This document shows, piece after piece, positions 39,263-53,021 of a DNA stretch of 64,000 bases. Below the pieces are notes generated by a model. The model was not told where the DNA came from. It saw only the letters and a list, made by a program, of their open reading frames with translations, and did no database searches. This DNA is from Prostheceraeus crozeri (Eukaryota; Platyhelminthes; Polycladida; Euryleptidae): assembly GCA_907163375.1 (NCBI GenBank), contig CAJQUW010007404.1, positions 806,001 through 870,000 on the forward strand, in the 5' to 3' direction. The position numbers and the translations under genes were made by a program. Position 1 is the stretch's first letter. Every line of letters starts with the position of its first letter.

Positions 39263-41747
39263 TAGTTCGCACATAGAAGATAGGCTGAAACACCATCAAC
39301 GGCTCTCGCCGACAACTTCGCTTGGAGAGACCAGACTGCGTGAGCGGGCGTTGTTCATGCCGCGTTAAATACGTCTGTGAAGATTCGCTCACGGTCAGCT
39401 ACCAATTGTTTGGTCATCCATTGTCTGATGACATGACATGTCTGTTGTCAGTCATGTACCGTAGATAGCTGAAAAGCTGGACTTTTGTATGACATTGGAA
39501 CTTGAAATGCATGCCGTGGAAAAGTTATTGCTCTAACAATGGAATGGAGATTGTTCTCACAAAACAATAAAATGCATAATAAATGCATAATAAAGCAAGA
39601 AGACAAACTGCCTAGCACACAACACAGTGTCCGGAGCTTGTGATATGATCATGCTCAAGAAAGTGCTATTGATGGCAATGTATTAAAGTGATAGTAATCC
39701 ATCGCATGCCAATTTTTAACAAACTACATTACCCCTCCACACAGGTTGACATGACACAGAGGATTTGTAAAATGCAATTATTCCTTCTGCTTTGCTATCA
39801 CGATCAGTCAAATCCAAAATTTCTCCAAAAGTGTAAAAATTTGCATATCTGACATGTGATGCTGGATCTCATTCGAGTTCATTTAATAAAATCGAAACTG
39901 TATACACCAAAGATATTTAATATTTTAAATGGCTAGATAGGAAACAAACATGTTTTTTCCTTGTGTGCAACGAAACCAGTGAAAATCAGCTGATATTCCA
40001 TGAATTTGAAAATATTTGTAAGCGAGCAACAAGTATTCCTTTTCATTGCCTCTTTTTAGTAATTACAGAACTAAAGCGCATTCAAGAAATTTTTATATAT
40101 GTCTAAACACAGCGTCCAAATTGCAACAATTGATAGTCTCTTCTACTTTTTCAGACCTTTTGCAAAACCCAGTTGTAAATAAAAACATCCTGTTGATACA
40201 ATTCTTTCAAGTAGACTTCATTGGTTTATTTATTATTTTATGTCAGTTGATTATTAAATCTGAAGAGCGCATGTTATATGGGAATAGCAAAAATGAAAAC
40301 CACTTGTTTCATTCTTAGATAAAAGCAGAGTGAAGCACTTACAATTCACCAAATACATGACTAAATGACTTTTCTGAACAGAAAAATGAACCGCGTCTTC
40401 ATTTTTGATCATGCAGATTGTTTCTTTGTAATAAATACGAAGCCTGGATATGGTTGCACACGTAAATCGTTGCTGTCCCCACCGTTGCCCGGCCATGCCA
40501 AACACCATTGCCAAGCTTGGCAACAAGTTAACATGTAGTTGTAAATTTGCGGTAAGAAATTACATGATGCAACAAAAAAACAGAAAATTTGATATAAAAT
40601 TGGCTTAAGCAAATAAAAACAAACAGCATATATTGCGTATGTTATACAATGCACATTGACAACAGCTTTGACATTGACAGACATCCGATGATCGATTCCA
40701 CTTGGACCTAAAATGCCTTTTGCTAATTGTTTACAATACATATAGATCCATATTGTAGTTTCAGCCTGGTGAATAACTCGAAGAGTGTTGTTGACATGGC
40801 TGAGCCTAATTAATAGCCAATTCTTCAGTGTAATATTCGGATTATCACTGAATTTGTTTATGTCATGAATTCTACAGAGGGATTTGAGTGTTCACAAACA
40901 CCCCATCAGTCTTCATCTGAATATTTTTTCCAAATTGATAGTACTGCATTAAATTGCTGTATTACCGCTCTCATATTTAACAATTTTTTTCAGAGAAACT
41001 GCTGAACGAATATTCTTGAAACTTATCATATAGTATCAGTGAATTATGCTTTACATCATGTGCCATTTCCAAGGCTTCTTATCGCATTGCACACCGTACA
41101 GCCGACAAAACAGCAATTTCGCCCCATTGCCGTAATGCTTTTTTTGCCACGATAAGGACCGTACTAAAATGGGTTCAAATTTTGGCATATATTTCTCATC
41201 TAGCCCTTTTAAACAATTAAATATCTTTGGTATACACATAGGGGATTTAATTATTGCTGAGTTGCTACTCTATCTAATAATATACTTAATCTATGTTCCC
41301 CTTTCATTTGGTAGCACCTTTATCATTAGCCGTGATTCTATCTTACTGCTATCAAGAGATAGATAATTGAACAGAAAATTCACAAAGCAATTCAAGCATG
41401 GACTAGTAACCGTTTAAGTATCTGCCTTTTTCTCATGATGCAGATATTTCTAATCGTCTGCTGTGAACTTGCACATGTGTACATGTCATTCTACATTATT
41501 TTTCTTCTTTAATGATTCAAGAGGCATTAAACGGATATTTCCATGAAACCACCAGAACGCTATTCTGTTACAGAATGTTTCTTTGCAGCAGCATTGCAGA
41601 CTGCGAGAAATCTTGATGTGGTTTGGTTAATCTCAATTGTCCACAATGTTTAACACGTTCACTGCCAGCTACGAGTATACTCGTACAGGGTGTGTCATCA
41701 AAAATGTAACTAAAATTTAGTAGCATAACTTTCCAACTATCCAATGG
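39263..41747. other. noncoding DNA
   Basis: No recognisable gene. Short frames such as 40046-40318 and 40409-40741 lack known motifs. Confidence 0.35.
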
Positions 41748-42713
41748 CAATTAACAGACAAGGTCTCGCTGTGAAGCCAATGCACATCTTTGTTGCCATA
41801 ATCAACATCGCAATCAGTATGAAAACTCGAAAGTTAAGAAACTAGATGAACAACGACTGAATAGAAAAGCTGCTTCCAATTCTTCACTTAAGCGATGATC
41901 ATACTGGCGAAGTCTTCCGCCATTGTTGCAGATCACCACAGACCATCAATTAGGCGATGATTGAATCAAACATTAGCAATCACGCCCTATAGAAATTCTG
42001 CATTTTCTTGTTTCATTTCTTGCAAAGTCTCCACATCTCTTCCAAGTTAAATCCTAAACATTTTCATTTAGAAACGTCATCACAATTAGACCATTAGACT
42101 ATATTCCATTTGTTCATGATCGACCAAGTGTTCAGTGCGGATGCAAGTGATGTAGGCATTCTAGCATCGTTAATTAACTCTTTTTCTCTCTACTTGCAAT
42201 ATAGTCGTCACATAATTCAATGACAAAATTGAACAAACATTTTGAGTTATAGGCCCGACTGTAGTTTGTTCTAACTCTAAATTTGAAATTCGATTTTGCA
42301 GATAGTTCGTAGATATGCAAGTCATATTGTTTTCTGTTGAAAGCCATATGATGATCAGAGTGTTGCTTTTCATATTAAAAATGTCTTTCCTAAAGATGTT
42401 TGATTAAACATATCGATCCCTTTATGTACCTACAAATATTCAGTATTGCTTGATTGAAATGAATGCTGTTTGGTCATTCGCAACAGCGGTGAAAGAGACC
42501 GTCATGATGACTATCATTTAAATGACAAATTGTAAGTATGCTAGCTTTTCCATTCAGTCGTTGTTCTTTTTATCTAGTTTTTTGACTTTCGAGCTCTTCT
42601 GCTTTGCTTGTGCATATACATTGTACTCTTATCTTCAAATGCAATCATAGTAATGTTGATTATAGTGATGGAGATATGCATTGGCTTCAAAATGAGACCG
42701 TACTTGTTAATTG
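41748..42713. mobile_element. foldback-type element with long inverted arms
   Basis: 41748-41872 matches the reverse complement of 42543-42713. Shared blocks include GAAGCCAATGCA, ATAATCAACAT, CTCGAAAGT and AACAACGACTGAAT. About 670 bp separate the arms. No transposase. Probably a non-autonomous foldback/MITE; exact termini not defined. Confidence 0.55.
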
Positions 42714-43680
42714 TTAATTAAAGCCTTAGTGACTGTTATTAGCTGGAACTCACAGCAAAGAGACACATACCACATCAAGTTTTCTAGAGAAGTTTGTAAA
42801 CATTTTACCGTGCGCCTACTATCTTTTTAAATAATGATGGGAAGGACTAACTTTGTCGACAAAACTTGTGCACAATTTTCTGAATTCTTCGAATCTGAAG
42901 AAGTCGTGGTGATCGCAACATGATGAAGGAATTCACAGCAATCCTCAAAACAAAGAACGACTATTTCTCCTATCCCAGGTAGGCATTAGGAATTTCGTCT
43001 TGCCGACTCATTGAGCTCCTACATGTGCCATCGTCTTGAATCTGCTTGCATTTTTAGCAAATTGACACTCTTCAACAATCTCATTCTCTGTATTATTCAT
43101 TATGCAAATACACGCTGAGTGCCATCGTAAAATCAGCCTTTGGTAGCCTCTAAAACACAATCTGCTAATAAAATTCACAATACAACAGGGAATTGACAGG
43201 ACAACATCTAACAGGCAATCGTTTTAAGATCACCTTCCAGGCGGTTTTAGGTAAGTCAATGAGGTGATTTCATTGGATAAAATTAAGCTTAATTTGCAAA
43301 TTTTAAAATGTCTGATACATGTAGTGCCTAACAGTCACGTTTTATTAGCCCTTTATATTTGCACAACTCGTGCATATTTTCGGTAGTGCAATGAGGACAC
43401 TTTTATGGATGCTGGTTTTCATTGGTGAAAACAACGCTGATAAAGTGAAACCCGGATGCCGCTTAAACCGGATATGTTTAACATGTTCACTGCCAAGCCA
43501 GAAAATGATTGTCCCTTCCAGTTTGCCAAACCAAACTCGCGAATAGCTCACGATAACAAAATGTTATTTTTTATCTGTAGTATCCAGTATCATATTCTCT
43601 GAACACATTTTCCAATTTGGTCCACTTCAGATATTCAAATTAACAGAAATTCTGATCGCACTGTATGAGAACCACCATTG
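42714..43680. other. noncoding DNA
   Basis: No gene recognised. A 68-codon minus frame at 43345-43551 has no known motif. Confidence 0.35.
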
Positions 43681-43947
43681 TTTGTGAGACGTATCGAACG
43701 GAGAATACCGCAATGGACTAAAGAGGAGCGACAGGACCACAAACTTGTCTTTCAGACATTCTCAACTGCGCTGAACAGCGATGTCGAAGAAATACAGCGC
43801 AAGCTTTATAACCTGCGAAACCAGTTCAATGAAGATCAAAGGAAAATATAAACGTCGACATCAGGTATAGGCACAATTGAAAATTACGAATCGCGGTGGC
43901 CATACTTTTCTGCGCTGAAATTTATAGAAGGTGGAGTGTTTCGGTGA
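43681..43947 (+). pseudogene. MADF/SANT-like domain fragment
   Basis: The plus frame encodes PQWTKEERQDHKLVFQTF, then DVEEIQRKLYNLRNQFNEDQ, an in-frame TAA at about 43850, and ESRWPYFSALKFIEGG. The 'KxxNLRxQFxxExxK ... WPYFxxLxFI' pattern is that of MADF (Myb/SANT-like) DNA-binding domains, found in host regulators and as the partner protein of Harbinger-type transposons. A degenerate transposon partner gene is most likely in this setting; no transposase is seen beside it. Confidence 0.45.
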
Positions 43948-43984
43948 CTGTTCAACGGTTCTACATCACGACCACTGGTCAAAT

Positions 43985-44285
43985 ATCTGATAATCAGCTC
44001 TCAAGTGTGACCACACTTCAAAGCGCTAGCACAATTATGAACCAAAAATAGAAACAATCTCAAAATTATTTGGTGATGGACGATAGTAGTGTGACCGGGT
44101 TCTGAAAGCAGCTATAATTGAAGCTCTCAACAGCTATCACGTCACTTCTACCTTCGCCGGTTAATTTTCGGAGTAGTTTGTGACAATGAGGGACAGCTCT
44201 CAAGTGTGACCGGGCACTATCAGCTCTCAGGAGGAACGGAAGTCATCTGTCAGCTATCAGCTCTCATGTGTGAACGCACCTTAAA
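43985..44285 (+). repeat. cluster of short direct repeats
   Basis: CAGCTCTCAAGTGTGACC and variants recur near 43995, 44197 and 44263, with looser copies near 44122 and 44221, at irregular spacing. Noncoding. It begins just after the MADF fragment and may be the subterminal region of the same element. Confidence 0.45.
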
Positions 44286-44499
44286 GCAATTTTTTAGCGA
44301 TGGCTATGGCAACAAGCTGAATCAAATAATGCCAGGTCTATCAGACATTGCAGCTAGGCAATGTGATCCGTGTATCCAATGACTGCCAAGTATAGTTCTG
44401 ACATTAGTCCTGCGCTTTGAGTTGACGACTGCATTTTGCGATGACATGAGCAGCAATTAATGTTTCGAAATCTACTCGCTGGTGACTGAAACTATTCGC

Positions 44500-44600
44500 T
44501 GGTCGCTAAAAACTGAATCTTTTGATGAGGCAGAAATTTGCACTGTATGGTGACATTTTCTTTGAGTCGACACTCTATTAACTATACTTACTCCATGAGA
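44500..44600 (+). repeat. dispersed repeat, copy 3 (partial)
   Basis: The segment AAAACTGAATC...GAGTCGACACTCTA...ATACTTACTCCATGAG matches the end of the repeat at 1690-1790 and the inverse at 38620. Confidence 0.45.
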
Positions 44601-45510
44601 TTGGTAATTTTTATAATTTTGATTGCACTGATTTTGAAGGCAGGTGTCTTCAAGAGTAGGTAGTTATGTGATATTCTTCGAATCCGCTAGCTTATCCGAA
44701 TTTATCTTAAAGACATTGAAAACGTTATGAGAACCGATGTTATTGTTGCAGATTAACATGCATACCATAGAGCAATGATGCATACTGCCCTGATCGCAAA
44801 ATGAAATGATTCACAGAATTTATCATAGATATAAAGCGTTTCATTCAACGAAGATGAGAATTTAGCAGATGATTGCGAATTGAGATAGACTATTCATATT
44901 CTATTCTATTCTTCAATCGACTTCTTCTTTTAATTATATTCCGACAAGTTTAGACGGCATCCATATCACTTACGTGCATGATACTTTTCGGTTATTCTTG
45001 CTGATTGTTTTAGTTTTTAGAAACCATTTCATTTCGTTGGATCAAAGCTGATTATGATCTGCTATGAATCGGTTTAATATCTATTCCAAAGTAGCCTAAG
45101 TATCTATTCAACAAAAGTCTCATTGTTCAGTATTTATTTCAGCTGACAGATATATCCATGGAAATCCAACATTTCGCTTTGCAGAAGTTAGTAGAACTAG
45201 AATGGACAATAGCTGCCTGTTGATTTTAATTTCAACTGCTCGGTCAGACACCGGTCGAGGTGAATGCTGCAATATCTTGAGAAGAATCAAATGACTGAAA
45301 TCGTGTTGCATGAATTCTGTGAATATCATTTTGTGATCAGGACAGTCTATTTTTCATCTGCAACAACAACATCGGTTGTAATGACGTTTTCATTATCTTT
45401 AAGAGCCATTCAGGCACGCTAGCGGATACGAGGAATTTCACATTTCTGCCTACTCTGGAAGATGTCTGCCTTAAAAGTACAATCAGAATCATAAAAATGA
45501 CAAAACTCAT
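44600..45510. mobile_element. foldback-type element with about 200 bp inverted arms
   Basis: 44600-44825 matches the reverse complement of 45311-45510. Shared blocks include a GATTGCACT/TGTACAATC edge, ACATCGGTT, AACGTTTTCA/GACGTTTTCA and GCTAGCGGAT. Related sequence occurs at 54270-54480 and 53430-53580, so this is a small family. No coding capacity. Confidence 0.55.
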
Positions 45511-47773
45511 TTTGAGTGATTAAATGAATGTTAAATCATTGTGTTATTAAGTGTTCCAAACTCGGAAATGCATAGATCTACATAAACAAATTGGATTTTT
45601 CGATGTTTGACTCTCCTTAACTTGCAAGACGATTGGAGTAAGAGCTTCAGAATTGTCGTTTTACTGATATTGGCTGACAATCTACAAATTGAAAATAACA
45701 AAAAGACACCATTTCTAGACAAATAGAAGAAGAGACGACCTTTCCAATTCTATGGAATAATTTGAAAAAGATGATATACCTACGAGGTTGAAGTGTCAAA
45801 ACCTACGACGTTGTAAACGTGCAGTAGAAGCTCAGAGCAGATCAGCATTATACGCTAACTTTCATCTTGCTGTTGCTTGAGATGATGATGCTAATTGTTG
45901 GTTATAGGTATTAGCATGGGAACACCACTGATTCAACTATACATGCATGTCATATAACCCACTTTTTAGCAGATTGAAGCACGCTACTTTAAAAAGAGGC
46001 GGTATTGCATAAATTTCTCGGTATACGTTGGATGAATATTGTGGGCAGCGATTTTAAATATGACGTTTTTCCTTTAAAATTGTTCTCTTGTTTGTATTTC
46101 CTCACTAGGCACATAGTACCACTACGTACATGATAATCAAGCCCTTCAAATTTTGGTGCAAAACATAAAACAAACGCGCAATATAATGACACAATATTGC
46201 AAAACTCCAAATGGCTGAAAGCAGTTTGAAAAAATTGTCCTTTTGATCGTAGCAAAGTCACGGAAATCGCAGAGGCACAATTCTGCAGGAGATGTATTTT
46301 TCAATAGCAAAACGTCTCATCAAGATATGAGGTTGCAAACATCATATGTCAAATTGCTCATACCTAAAAACAAAGGAAGTTGCATTTCTTATTCAATTGA
46401 TTATACGAACTAACAATTAAGTTAATGATTTCCATCTTAATGAAATAAAGTTGATGTCAACGGCGGCAATAATCAAAATTGTCATCATTTGAACTTCCTT
46501 GAATAATGCCTGGGGATGCTATAACAACGGTGCTATCTAGGAGAAGTGAAACAAAATAAAAATAATTTCATGTAGAGAAAGAGCAGAAAATTTGGCTTCA
46601 AGATTTTCATTGTTGCGATTAGGAGTTCTTCTGTTGTGTGGAACTCGTTATCAGCTACTTAACACATTCCGGAAGCATTCACTGAGAACTTGGAAGATCA
46701 AGAACATTTTGCGAAAATATCATTTCCTTTTTACTAGAGATATCTTTGCTGTGATGAAGTTGTTACACGATGGCAAAGTCCTAAATGACTCAGATTTTTA
46801 GATAGCCTACGAGTTATGAATTCTTTATGAGTTATCATATGTCCAATTATGTGCCGATCTCATGCAGGACTTCAAGGAGCAAACACGTTACTAAAATATT
46901 TACATGTAATTTAAATTACACATCATCATTTATTTAGTTGGCTTATTTTCAAGCAATTAGTTTTGAAGAAAAGGGTAAATCTGCTTGACAACAAAGGAAA
47001 AGTCATAGAGTTGGTTTTCGTGATTGAAGATATGTGTTATTTATAATAAAATTTTTCGGTCTGAATCGGTCTTTTTCCGATTCAGATCAACACTCGCTGG
47101 AAAGCGTATGATGATGAGCTTTCATTATGTCATATCAGACAGGGACAAGTTGGTTACACTACGTGATTTTAAACGCTTATAGTCTATACAGGCCTAAATG
47201 GTTCCATATGGCTAAATATAGTAAGTTTATTATAAAGATTTGGAAGTATCTCAATAAATTCCAGCTCTTGCGAACTCGAGCAGGATATCTAAAAAATAAC
47301 GGACCATTTCTTGAAGATTTACAGCAAAGAAGCGGAAGCGGACTAATCAGAAAAAGTGCAGTGTCCAGCACTGCACTGTATGCATAAAGAGCTCATAGCA
47401 CATAAGCCGACCAAAGACAAAGCATGCGAACATCAAATATAGTGTGCCAGCATGAATGCGCCTGGGTTAGCTGCAACACACGAGAAGAGCAACACATACT
47501 CAGTGCACAGTACCCAATGCTCGAAGAAAACTCAACACGTACCAGCTCTAAGAATACGACAATTGCGAAGAAAAACAAGAGCTCGTATGTCAAACCAAAT
47601 TTTACATACTGAAAATTAAATTATTCTGTGCACATATCAAATTCGATGTTTATTATCCGGAATTCGTTTATTACCGAATTCGTATATTAAGGATTGCCTG
47701 AATAAAGCAAATTGTAAACACAATTGTGCATAACAAAGACAATGATTTTAAGTGTTTGGCCATTCCTGGAGTA
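45511..47773. other. noncoding DNA
   Basis: 45511-45680 shares blocks with 53460-53560 (GAGTGATTAAA, CTTCAGAATTGTC), extending the family of the preceding element. The remainder holds no recognised feature. Confidence 0.35.
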
Positions 47774-48488
47774 ATGGTGTGTTTTTGTAAAATGAATTGC
47801 GTAATCGCTTTAACCAGGAAAATAAAAACCACTAGGGTTGTCCGACGTTTCAAATATCTTTTACGAGGACGAATTACACAATGGCTAACATTGCCTTATA
47901 TATCGAACTTGGAACAAGTCAAAATTTGAAAAAAGGTACAAATTATACAGAAGTATGAAGATTATAGTGAAAATGCATAGAAGTCAAAATTATGTTGGAA
48001 AATCATGGATAGAAAAAATGTTCAGACAAGATATCTGATGCTGGCTACATCATTGAACCTATGTGAGGGGATCAAGATAATGAACCTATAACATTGACAA
48101 TAATCAGGATTCTCATGCATTTGTGATGACAATACAGTACATGTACATTTTTTATTGCATTTATCCCTACTGGTATCAAAATTCCCATAAGATTTCTATT
48201 TTCATTACATGATGTAGCCAGCATCAGATATCTTGTCTGAACATTTTTTCTATCCATGATTTTCCAACATAATTTTGACTTCTATGCATTTTCACTATAA
48301 TCTTCATACTTCTGTATAATTTGTACTTTTTTTCAAATTTTGACTTGTTCCAAGTTCGATATATAAGGCAATGTTAGCCATTGTGTAATTCGTCCTCGTA
48401 AAAGATATTTGAAACGTCGGACAACCCTAGTGGTTTTTATTTTCCTGGTTAAAGCGATTACGCAATTCATTTTACAAAAACACACCAT
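47774..48488. repeat. near-perfect 280 bp inverted repeat (hairpin), 155 bp spacer
   Basis: 47774-48053 equals the reverse complement of 48209-48488 over 280 bp, with one difference that I could find (GGTAC versus AGTAC beside a poly-A run). The arms start ATGGTGTGTTTTTGTAAAAT and end GGCTACATCAT at the loop. A transcript would fold into a long double-stranded stem. Neither arm shows a known transposon end. A recent inverted duplication, a hairpin RNA locus or an assembly artefact are all possible. Confidence 0.85.
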
Positions 48489-51400
48489 AACAAAGACATT
48501 CTATTTAGTTGAATACAACAACAGCTGTCCTTAACATAATGGAGCCTCTGCGTTTTTTTAAACATGAAATAAGCATAATGGTTTTGCAGGCAAATTGGAG
48601 GAGTTATATAATATCGAGAGGAGACAATATCTTCTCAATTATCATAAATAGGACAACTGCACCTGGGGTATGAGTTTTCTTATATTTCTGACTTTGTCGT
48701 TCAAAAGGAAAGCAAAATATGTGACAATGAAATCAGCCATGTATTCTATGAGCTCATATCATAAATTCTATTTTAAAGTTCATATCGAAAATAGCAACAA
48801 CTTGTGAGAATTTTCTTGTTTCGAGTATACCAACAACGGACAAAATCATGTGTTCTCAAATAATGTTGAAGGTCAATCGATGCCCTATGCTGGCAATCGA
48901 ATGCATGATTTAGTATACATTTTCCAAATGAAACCAGTGTAGTTTGGATATTGAATCTTTTCTATCGGTTGCATTTCGTCAAAAATATCTGTCATTATCT
49001 AAAATCGCTTCATGAAATTCCGACATTAACTATTCCATTTTATCTATGAATCTGAGAATAACAAACTTAAGTACAGCAAGCTTCTCTGCTCCAGCTCAAA
49101 TATAGTCACTAACTGGATTGATCAAATTCCATTTCATGAGACATTTGTAACGAAGAAAGTAAGTTTAGTTGTCTGTTTGAAGTTGCCACTTCATGTTAAT
49201 GGAGTGAAAAATGTGTTCCCGATTGTCGTGTCTAACTATCGAAAATTCCATTTTTATGTCTTACGGGTTACCCTCTATTGATGAAGATTGAATTTTCTAC
49301 CGCAAGTTTGATTGCCAGATTTTTTTACCTTAACATATATTTGAAAACTTTCATGTGTACTTCATGGTAATAAAGTTTGATAGTCGTAGTTGTCTGTTTG
49401 ACATTGATTTCAGAGTAATTATTCATTTATTCGAATTTCAATTCAGAAACGTACATCAGTAGAACTCACACATTTTTCCATCCCATTTGATGATATAGAA
49501 GATGGTTTAAGAGCACTAAAGTGCACTTTAAGAGTTGAATAGTCTTTGAAGATATTTTCCTCAGTTCACGATATTATCTTGACATATCATTGTTCGGAGA
49601 GAGCGTCTCATAAACACTTCATGTTAATGATGCTTAAAAGTATCTGTTTGCATAAATTAGAATTTTCCCCATACACATGAACTGATGCATAAACAAAATG
49701 TGCATTTATGAAGCGTGAAACTGTGTAAGTAATGCATTTTAAATCTATATTTGTGGCGGAAATTTGGCATACGTCTGACACAACGTATTTAGAATAATTA
49801 AACATTGAACTGCATCCTCAGTTGAAAAATGGGAACAGACCTGAAAAGCTGTCATTTCATCCATCATCAGCAGGTCTGGTTCACATTCCTCACCATCGGC
49901 ACAACTCCCTATTTAAAGCTGCAGCCATACCCGGGTAAATTTGAGATTTGCAATTAGCAAGTTAATGAAATTTCGACGGGCATTCATTAAATATCACTTT
50001 GAACACATTACTGACAAGTCGCTATAAGTTAGTGCGCCTATTGTGCTGCCTTTTGCAAATGGCAGCTATTCAGGTCTGTCGCGCTATAAATCTTTTGACT
50101 TAGCTGCCTTCTTTTCTCTCCTTATTCCCATCTCCACTTCATTCTACCATTTTCACAATCATCTTCTGTTAAGTAATATCTATGTATTGTCTTTTATTAT
50201 TCATTCAAAAATGCCCAAATAATTCAGTTTCAAACAAGACGAATAGTATAAATAATTAACATTATGAGTGTATGAGTAATGCTAATATACTTCGTAAAAA
50301 TGTGCTTTGTAGCACCTAAACTTTTTGGCCTGCGACGTTGGGTTGTTTCCCAAATTTGTGTCCGTTAATATTATAATGACGGAATTCTGTGAATCAAGTA
50401 ATTAGATTGCATATACTCGCACAATTGTATATTTGATATCACTTCTCAGGCATTGATTATCATAGCAAATTGTACCTTCCACTTTGGTTTTGCGGTCAAA
50501 TTACTGCGTCTCTTTCACGAGTACTTCAGCAGACCCATACATACATCAGATTGTGCAGCAGTTGAGTTAAACTGTTTTTTGCATTGTTTGGAGTACTGAG
50601 TATATTTTCAGTAAATTGATTACGATTATCCTATTGCGATATCCTATCCCAATCCCAATTCCCAGTCGATTAACCGATTCAACAAAATTATTTCGAAAAG
50701 CCGAAGCTGCCCGCTTCAGCATGATTCATTGTCATGACAAAGATATATTTGTTACTGAGTAATGTATTCGAGTACAATTAGTACAATCTTTATATGCTGT
50801 ATATGCAAAAATTCCTTAAGTGGAGTCGATAGTTAGTTGTTCATTTTGAAACGTTCTCAATAGGCTGCTTGATATTTTTGTGACCACACAAGCGTTGCAT
50901 AATAGAAACTGTTGTGCATTGTCCAAGCAATATTTTTTGAAATATCAACTTTATGGACTTTTTGGAACAAACCGTCGTTGATAACATGTTTAAAGCTAAC
51001 AGAAATTAGGAAAGTGTGAAAATCTGTTAAACTTATCTATTCAATGCACATTAACATTTTCCAAATAATTTTTATAATTTGATTTCTTCAAACACGTGTT
51101 TCTTTCTAGCATATCTGTCTTCTTTTCTAATCACTTTGCGAATTGTTTGGTATACATGCACTATGGATCATGTTTTGACTCTGATTTTCACGGAAGCATT
51201 TACGGGTATTTATTGTAGAGCAATCTCTCTTTCCCAATGTATTCAGTGCAGTTGAAATCATGTGAGGCAGTTTTCGACATCTTCAACTTTGTTCAGCGGA
51301 GAAGATATTGCCGTCAATTAAGTATGATGCATATCATTACCGAAAATATGATCAATCTTCATAACTTCTAAGTTTGAAATATGATTACCTGGAGATAAAC

Positions 51401-52210
51401 GGAAGGAGTCAATCAAATCCAGTCATTCCAAGTCATTGTGAATCTCTTCAGATTGTGTCATTCATCTAGAAATGAAAATGAGACATAATTGAGCCTCCGG
51501 TGGTCGAGTTTAGAATCATTATCCGAATATTTCTAGATATTGCAAGAAAATTTGATTTTGCTTCCTAGAATGGCCTTGGAATCTTGCAGTATATGTTTAG
51601 AAATTCGAAGAGCATTATTTAGTCCATATTCAAAGTATAAGCGCTATTGTATAACATTTATCTCAGAAAATATTCACTGGGGCTCTGGTACAATGTACAG
51701 AATTATTGATGGAAATTTGAGAGTATTTTGATCATTTGAAGAAATAGTGACTCACTTACATCAGAGATTTCAGCTATTGACTTCTTTGGAATTATGGGCT
51801 GTTTGTGCTACAACTCAAATTGCAGAACATACATCGCATGCTAAAGAATGTAAATGATATTTCAATTTCATAACACAGAAATCTTTCGGCAGCTATATTG
51901 TGAATTTTTATTTCTACTTCTGCATGCATGTACTCCATGATTTTTTATACTCAAAGCTTTGAAATTCACAGCAATTAAACAAAATATCAAGCGTAATAGC
52001 AATGTAAAATAACCGGGGAATATAGAAATGTGCAATGAATGCAAAGCATGTTTTAAGGAATCCAGCAATAAAGATGGGTATAAATATAGAATTTCAAGAT
52101 GCCATCAAATCATGAGCGAGTGATACTCAAATAAAGCTAAAATAAATAAACAAAAAGAATACAAGAGCGTTGTTTTGCTGATGAAGATTCAAGAATAGAA
52201 GCAAACAAAT
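48489..52210. other. AT-rich noncoding DNA
   Basis: No gene recognised. A CCCGGGTAAATT word at about 49927 recurs at 59310, too short to define a repeat. Confidence 0.4.
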
Positions 52211-52740
52211 ATGAAATGGTTCTTCAACAACGCGGATATCCCAAGCAGTTTATTAAAGCATCGAAAAAGAGTAAGGAGACGACAACGTACAGCAAAGAAT
52301 ATCATGTACTTCAAAACCCCTTTCCTCTCCGACAGTGCTGATAGGAAAATCAAACATATTTTAAAAAAAGAAGGGATTAACATTCGATTACCTCATAAGA
52401 CGTACACTCTAAGAAACGCTCTATCAAAAAGAAAGCCTGTACAATCCTGCAGTATGACCTCATGCATTTTAAAAAATAAAATTATGCAATAGGAAGAACG
52501 TTGTATATGAAGTCAACTGTCAACATTGCAACAACGTGTTCATTGGGAGCACCATCCGACCCCTCCACACCAGAATTAAAGAACATTTAACGCAAAATAC
52601 ATCGTCAATTTTCAAACATCTCCAAACATGCAACGCAGAACAACGCATTTCAGTTTCAATCATCACAGGTGACAGATAACGCAAACTTGAGACTGAAAGA
52701 GTCAATGACAATCCAGAAGCGCCGGTCTACCATTAACTCA
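52211..52740 (+). pseudogene. Penelope-like element C-terminus with GIY-YIG endonuclease
   Basis: The first frame (52211-52492) has IKHILKKEGINIRL and a short Cys-containing segment, the linker of PLE proteins. After a frame change, 52497-52679 reads NVVYEVNCQHC, NVFIGSTIRPLHTRIKEH and SSIFKHLQTC. This is the PLE GIY-YIG domain (VVYxIxCxxC, YIGxTxRxLxxRIxEH, SIxxHxxxC) with FIG for YIG. It is 5'-truncated and frame-broken, so inactive. Confidence 0.7.
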
Positions 52741-53021
52741 AAGGAAGAAACTGAGGACTATAGATCCTTCCTTTTTCTGTGACAGTTCATTTTTCTTTAA
52801 CTCAAAACATCTTTCGGGCGCGGTTCCGATTGTAGCCGCCGGCGGCTTTGATGGCTTTTTCCTCATCATTTTAGCTGGCTATGTTTATCTGACTGACCAC
52901 TATTCTTAGTGGTTTGCTGGAGAGTGCATGGCTGGTTGACCTGGTCTGGAAATTGAGCTATTGTAGCTGCTGGCGGCTGCGGTGGGAACCGCCTTTGCAG
53001 TGCTATGATCCTTACTTGTGA

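Noticed and set aside
39052-39315. 87-codon minus frame
   Set aside because: No motif and overlaps a plus-strand frame in a GC-richer patch; no splice or promoter evidence.
40409-40741. 110-codon minus frame
   Set aside because: No recognisable domain, no conserved-looking motif; consistent with chance in AT-rich DNA.
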